A stretch of DNA of 6,747 bases from Helicobacteraceae bacterium (GTDB lineage: Bacteria; Campylobacterota; Campylobacteria; Campylobacterales; Sulfurimonadaceae), in the NCBI GenBank assembly GCA_027057185.1, contig JALUJE010000274.1:1-6747 (forward strand), written 5' to 3'. Position numbers and translations under genes: made by a program. Positions 4,601 through 6,747 of this stretch are shown here, piece by piece (position 1 is the stretch's first letter; every line of letters begins with the position of its first letter). The notes beneath the pieces were generated by a model. The model did no database searches. It was given only the letters and a program-made list of their open reading frames with translations, and was not told the origin of the DNA.

Positions 4601-6747
4601 CATTGTCTATAGTTGTAGAAAACATCAAAGATGCTCCTGAAGATATTGGATTTGAAGGGGGTGTCATTGCTGAAGATGCAAGCAGTGGCGATCTTGCAGG
4701 AACCATAAAGTTTGACGAAGGAGCTGCACCCATACAGAAGATTGACATGGGAGGAGTCGATAAAGACTCGTTTAGGGTTGACGTAGACGGTAAGATTTAT
4801 GTCAGCGACGCAGCAAATTTTGATTATGAGAAACGAAATACAGCCAACATTACACTACAAGCATTTAATAGTTACGGTGGTAGTAGGATTATTCCAATTA
4901 GAATCGCAATTACTGATGCGGTTGACACGCCTATTGTGCAGATGTTAGATGTTCATCTTGAGGAAAATGCTACGGTTTCTCAAGAAGTAGGCAACGTAAC
5001 CATCTTAAGTAACGACCCCTTGTTAGAGGTTAATCTTACCGGTAGTGGAAGCGAAAATTTTGCTATTGATCTAGACGGTAGAATTACCGTGGCATCAGCG
5101 GCACAGATTGATTATGAGGCGAGAAACAATTATGTATTGCAGGTAGTAGCTACAAATGTACAAGGAGTCGGCAGAGCGGGCACTGTCATCATTCGTATTG
5201 ATAACGTTGTTGATGCACCACAACTTAAAGAGACGGTGTTACATGTATTTGACAACAGTGCAATGAACTCAGTTGTCGGTAACATACTGCTTGATACTCA
5301 TGGCAGTTCTGAAATTACAGGCTATAAGCTCTATGGCACCGGACATGAAAACTTTGCGGTAGATACAGACGGAACCGTCACATTGAGCAATAATCAACTC
5401 GATCGTAGTGATCAGAAGTATTTCAAACTGTTCGCAACAGCCAGCAATGCCGATGGTGAGAGTGTATTGACAAAACTTCTTATTTATGTTGATACGCAAC
5501 AACCTATTTTAGATTCTTTGCACAGTTATGTTTATGAAGATGCCCAAGAGGGAACTGACATTGGAACAATCAATGTCAGAAGCAGTGTAGGTCCAATCAG
5601 TGCTGCCAGGCTTGAGGGAGAAGGGAGTGACAATTTTACTATTGACTTAAATCTAAATATTAAAGTAGCAAGCGGTGCACACCTTAACTATGAAGAAAAA
5701 AGAAATTATAATTTAACCGTTATTGCTACCAATAGTGCAGGAGAGGGCGATCCGGCAGCCGTCTATATTAGAGTGCTTGACAGAGATGACTCCATGGTCA
5801 TTGACGGTTTTTCCAGCACAATATATGAAGATATCACTAGTGAGAGTGTCATAGGTGTAGTGTCGGTTCGTGGCACAGGCGACCATGTTATTGACCATTT
5901 TCTTTTAAGTGGTGATGGTAGTGAGAACTTTATGGTTGATTCTTTGGGAACCGTCAAAATTTCTCAACATGCAAATTTTGATAATAAGCTCGATGACTAC
6001 TATAGAGTAAATGTCGTGGCGGTAAGTAGTACAGGAGAGAAAAGTAATGTAGCCTATCTGGATATATCCATAGCAGATAATGTATCGAAACGCCCGATAC
6101 TAGAACCTTTTTCAGCAACAGTTGATGCAAATAGTCCTGTCGGTACAGTTGTTGGCAACATGAAACTTTTATCTAATGACAATGACCCAATACTAGAGTA
6201 TGAAATTTTAAATTCTTTTATTGCTAAGCAGTTCTCAATTGATAAAGCGGGGACGATAACAATAGCCAAACTCCTTGATTATGAAAGTCAAAAAATTTAT
6301 ACGTTTAATGTCATAGCTAAAAGTAGAACAACCGAAAGTGAGCCGGTATCTGTTACTATTGAAGTGAAAAATTTACCTGATGCAGCTCCCGTCATACAAG
6401 GTTTTGTTAAAAAGCTTGAAGAAAACACTGCGGCAAACCGTGTAGTTGGAAAGGTTGAAGTCACCTCGGAAGATGACGTTGCGATTACGTCTTTTACATT
6501 GCGTGGTGAAGGTAGTGCCGATTTTACTATTGATGACAATGGAACCATCAAAGTGGCATCAAACGCAATATTAGATTATGAAGCAAGAAAAAACTATGAG
6601 CTTCGTGTTGTGGCAAACAGTAGTGCCGGAAATAGTAATGAAGCTTTAGTGTTAATTCAGATTCTTGATGTAGGGTATCCTCCAGTTATTGAGGGCTTTT
6701 CCAGTAAGATTAAAATAAACTCTGATGTTGGCAGCACAGTTGGCAAC
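1618..6747 (+). CDS. Giant exported alpha/beta-hydrolase (lipase-like) with cadherin-like repeat array; 3' end outside window
   Basis: The frame runs 1710 codons without a stop to the last base, so the C-terminus and any export or anchoring signal there are unseen. Residues 1-17 are a Sec signal peptide (K-K, then L-L-T-L-L-T-S-L-L, cleavage likely after F-A17). Residues about 25-364 look like an alpha/beta-hydrolase: D-I-Y-Y-G-N-G near 25-31 as an early core strand, V-I-L-I-T-H-S203-Q-G-N as nucleophile elbow, Asp256 or Asp258 (D-N-D-V-V) as candidate acid, and His357 (F-H-A-F-N-Y-Y) as candidate base. Substrate is unknown; lipase or esterase is the natural guess. Residues about 502-600 are beta-rich (L-S-W at 509-511, P-G-T-Y at 549-552). 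A Gly/Ser linker spans 628-647, followed by cysteines 665, 671, 673 and 676. Residues about 677-900 form an unnamed domain with G-P-I-S-G-A (690-695), an Asp-rich loop (769-779) and L-T-E-I-A-Y (808-813). From about 916 on come cadherin-like repeats. It is coupled to the lipoprotein gene upstream. Export is confidently inferred, the enzyme class moderately, and the biological role not at all. Confidence 0.9.
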   Translation, partial: MKKITVLLTLLTSLLFAEINECQSDIYYGNGIMTTKKEARHSLYRVLKPAILKEIYGGDEVKMNKRHYFDLSYNYSAKEKFGDTAIAKALDLLESYSQLGNTSFGWKAADILIGYAGGSIAFVSKWTAKRVAKDLMKRGLPKMAAEFLADEIVGAGKNALIQIAEALNDYDVDKIHDKDLKEMVEKYTTSIKDGHGVILITHSQGNLFAVEATNRVLFSMGETEFKDWMRKYVYHVSIASPATKFASDNSWLISLDNDVVANNPGSVGTNFRNPVRYFTHKADSITPAMTPDAMNEWIHNPPIDASSPDGYWLDGAVPPNFTKKIQADTGFDSYGVMQEFTMHVVPDEWEYLQTDFHAFNYYMGLTAFQANIGGGKVVTQKSEKTREGVIDGIRSAIKMHKEAPSQWKKSKEVGCLCTDKRIQVVHRFDSALNAKLAASKVFDFNEEGKIYPVNNSYVRAKCGGETVTQVKKESVCYELLGDTSDVIGQIEGKPNDDLSISPGLFTAQLSWQTTSVEMQMSNSLMPQSVSGCGITMLSSAGLTLLGVYPGTYALNVTADGYEDLNDTNLSDPVTLSVKAVSVAKSDVFTVTHASEYAHLGHDGHVADIVITRPDPIEPPRFELIPSFGGYSGSGGGGSGGGSVSSSSFYHVNVPTFTTVVEPPLCAPAKSCGCLPCKYNILMYLNQTRLGPISGANYMLYKATEEDDANREILYEGITTISNEIDKAGILSLPVPYKGEEPRNDEERELMQKIADYDGDFILEVSGGFDIDRNDDLKVDSSFTQVNGKLHMILSKENLLENDYKVNILTEIAYQVSRDLLGKNYDQERLQARLDDVAKRVLIEKLYAEEAQPLGRDNLFYWIPSAHKNWLVKPYDDTLTPIVNKIYAGDDIFDDAYEYVYDGVFDNVVPLVKSQWFKVSEDASEGTLIGTIVVEREGNSSITAYHISGEGSELFNIDSDGGVFLSEGKHLDYENSQLHKLVLVAENADGQSRPVTLSIVVENIKDAPEDIGFEGGVIAEDASSGDLAGTIKFDEGAAPIQKIDMGGVDKDSFRVDVDGKIYVSDAANFDYEKRNTANITLQAFNSYGGSRIIPIRIAITDAVDTPIVQMLDVHLEENATVSQEVGNVTILSNDPLLEVNLTGSGSENFAIDLDGRITVASAAQIDYEARNNYVLQVVATNVQGVGRAGTVIIRIDNVVDAPQLKETVLHVFDNSAMNSVVGNILLDTHGSSEITGYKLYGTGHENFAVDTDGTVTLSNNQLDRSDQKYFKLFATASNADGESVLTKLLIYVDTQQPILDSLHSYVYEDAQEGTDIGTINVRSSVGPISAARLEGEGSDNFTIDLNLNIKVASGAHLNYEEKRNYNLTVIATNSAGEGDPAAVYIRVLDRDDSMVIDGFSSTIYEDITSESVIGVVSVRGTGDHVIDHFLLSGDGSENFMVDSLGTVKISQHANFDNKLDDYYRVNVVAVSSTGEKSNVAYLDISIADNVSKRPILEPFSATVDANSPVGTVVGNMKLLSNDNDPILEYEILNSFIAKQFSIDKAGTITIAKLLDYESQKIYTFNVIAKSRTTESEPVSVTIEVKNLPDAAPVIQGFVKKLEENTAANRVVGKVEVTSEDDVAITSFTLRGEGSADFTIDDNGTIKVASNAILDYEARKNYELRVVANSSAGNSNEALVLIQILDVGYPPVIEGFSSKIKINSDVGSTVGN
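3499..3558 (+). other. Gly/Ser-rich linker inside the giant protein
   Basis: Residues 628-647 are almost all Gly and Ser, read from GGC/GGT/AGC/AGT codons. The DNA here is visibly more GC-rich than its surroundings and internally repetitive. The stretch separates the N-terminal hydrolase plus beta-rich part from the cysteine cluster and the rest of the stalk. Such linkers act as flexible hinges. Because the DNA is a simple repeat, its length may vary between strains by slippage in multiples of three. Confidence 0.8.
3610..3645 (+). other. Four-cysteine cluster (C-x5-C-x-C-x2-C) in the giant protein
   Basis: Cysteines 665, 671, 673 and 676 fall within 12 residues just after the Gly/Ser linker and a Pro-rich stretch. 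There is no following His, so this is not a c-type haem site. In an exported protein, disulfides capping the next domain are the likeliest role, and metal binding is the alternative. The pattern does not match a family I can name. Confidence 0.6.
3646..4317 (+). other. Unnamed domain between cysteine cluster and cadherin array
   Basis: Residues about 677-900 begin with beta strands and G-P-I-S-G-A-N-Y (690-697), which resembles the carboxypeptidase-regulatory-like folds that open with a G-x-x-x-G-A turn. An Asp-rich segment (D769, D771, N773, D774, D775, D779) looks like a calcium loop. It is followed by helices carrying V-N-I-L-T-E-I-A-Y-Q (805-814), a charged helix and F-Y-W (859-861), H-K-N-W-L (866-870), and an acidic D-D-A-Y-E-Y-V-Y-D segment just before the repeats. 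I recall similar L-T-E-I-A-Y segments before cadherin-type repeats in other large bacterial surface proteins, but I cannot name a family. Confidence 0.5.
4363..6747 (+). repeat. Cadherin-like repeat array: eight complete units and the start of a ninth
   Basis: The repeats are within the giant protein. The anchor residue before the D/N of the opening E-[DN] motif falls at 920, 1019, 1116, 1212, 1307, 1404, 1504, 1602 and 1700, giving spacings of 99, 97, 96, 95, 97, 100, 98 and 98 residues. A typical unit reads E-[DN]-A...VG-T/N-[IV], then G-x-G-S-x-x-F-x-[IV]-D, x-G-x-[IV]-x-V, [LFI]-D-Y-E, and V-x-A-x-N-x-x-G near its end. The D-Y-E motif is intact in units 1, 2, 3, 7 and 8, is N-Y-E in unit 5, and is lost in units 4 (L-D-R-S-D) and 6 (F-D-N-K-L). 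Similarity is mostly at the protein level, so the array is old rather than freshly expanded. The longest shared DNA I noticed is 14 bases (4459-4472 and 5617-5630). Such arrays serve as stalks or adhesive modules. Confidence 0.85.

Noticed and set aside
4548..6551. Several minus-strand frames opposite the cadherin array, with similar Ser/Val-rich translations
   Set aside because: They recur because the sense repeats recur; they are mirror images of the cadherin codons and no ribosome binding sites stand out.
4363..6747. Periodicity near 300 bases suggesting a DNA repeat or CRISPR-like array
   Set aside because: The period is set by the roughly 97-residue protein repeat, and the units share little exact DNA.
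1618..6747. RTX toxin or type I secretion substrate
   Set aside because: No G-G-x-G-x-D nonapeptide repeats are present in the visible part, and an N-terminal Sec signal peptide is clear. The unseen C-terminus could still change this.

Overview
This window looks like accessory surface-protein territory of an AT-rich Gram-negative bacterium. A lipoprotein-type signal, a Sec signal peptide, the codon usage, and a large hydrolase/cadherin-repeat protein beside small EF-hand-like lipoproteins resemble what I know from Campylobacterota of the Sulfurimonas/Sulfurovum kind. That placement is a guess from style, not a measured affiliation. All genes read on the + strand. I found no RNA gene, insertion sequence, CRISPR array or convincing terminator.

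Layout. Bases 1-198 hold the last 65 codons of a gene whose product is a close paralogue of the next protein. A 76-base intergenic gap (199-274) follows. It carries a candidate sigma-70 promoter, a short palindrome, a vestigial five-codon reading frame and a good ribosome binding site. Bases 275-1615 encode a complete 446-residue predicted lipoprotein: lipidation signal, Ig-like domain, acidic Asn/Asp/Ser linker, BIG_2-like domain, and a C-terminal domain with an EF-hand-like loop and four cysteines. The next gene starts two bases after its stop (1618) and is open to the last base of the window (1710 codons, no stop), so its C-terminus is missing.

The giant protein has a Sec signal peptide, a predicted alpha/beta-hydrolase (lipase/esterase-like) domain with a T-H-S-Q-G nucleophile elbow, beta-rich segments, a Gly/Ser linker, a four-cysteine cluster, an unnamed conserved-looking domain containing G-P-x-S-G-A and L-T-E-I-A-Y motifs, then eight complete cadherin-like repeats and the start of a ninth at about 97-residue spacing. 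It is most simply read as an exported, probably surface-displayed or secreted enzyme carried on a long adhesive or spacer stalk.

Working together. The lipoprotein gene contains the ribosome binding site of the giant gene, and its stop codons overlap the giant gene's start. The two are therefore very probably co-transcribed and translationally coupled, and may act together in the envelope. The upstream paralogue ends with the same stop/start arrangement, but there the downstream frame dies after five codons. This suggests that the lipoprotein gene, or the whole pair, was tandemly duplicated. Sharp blocks of identity between the copies point to later recombination or gene conversion.
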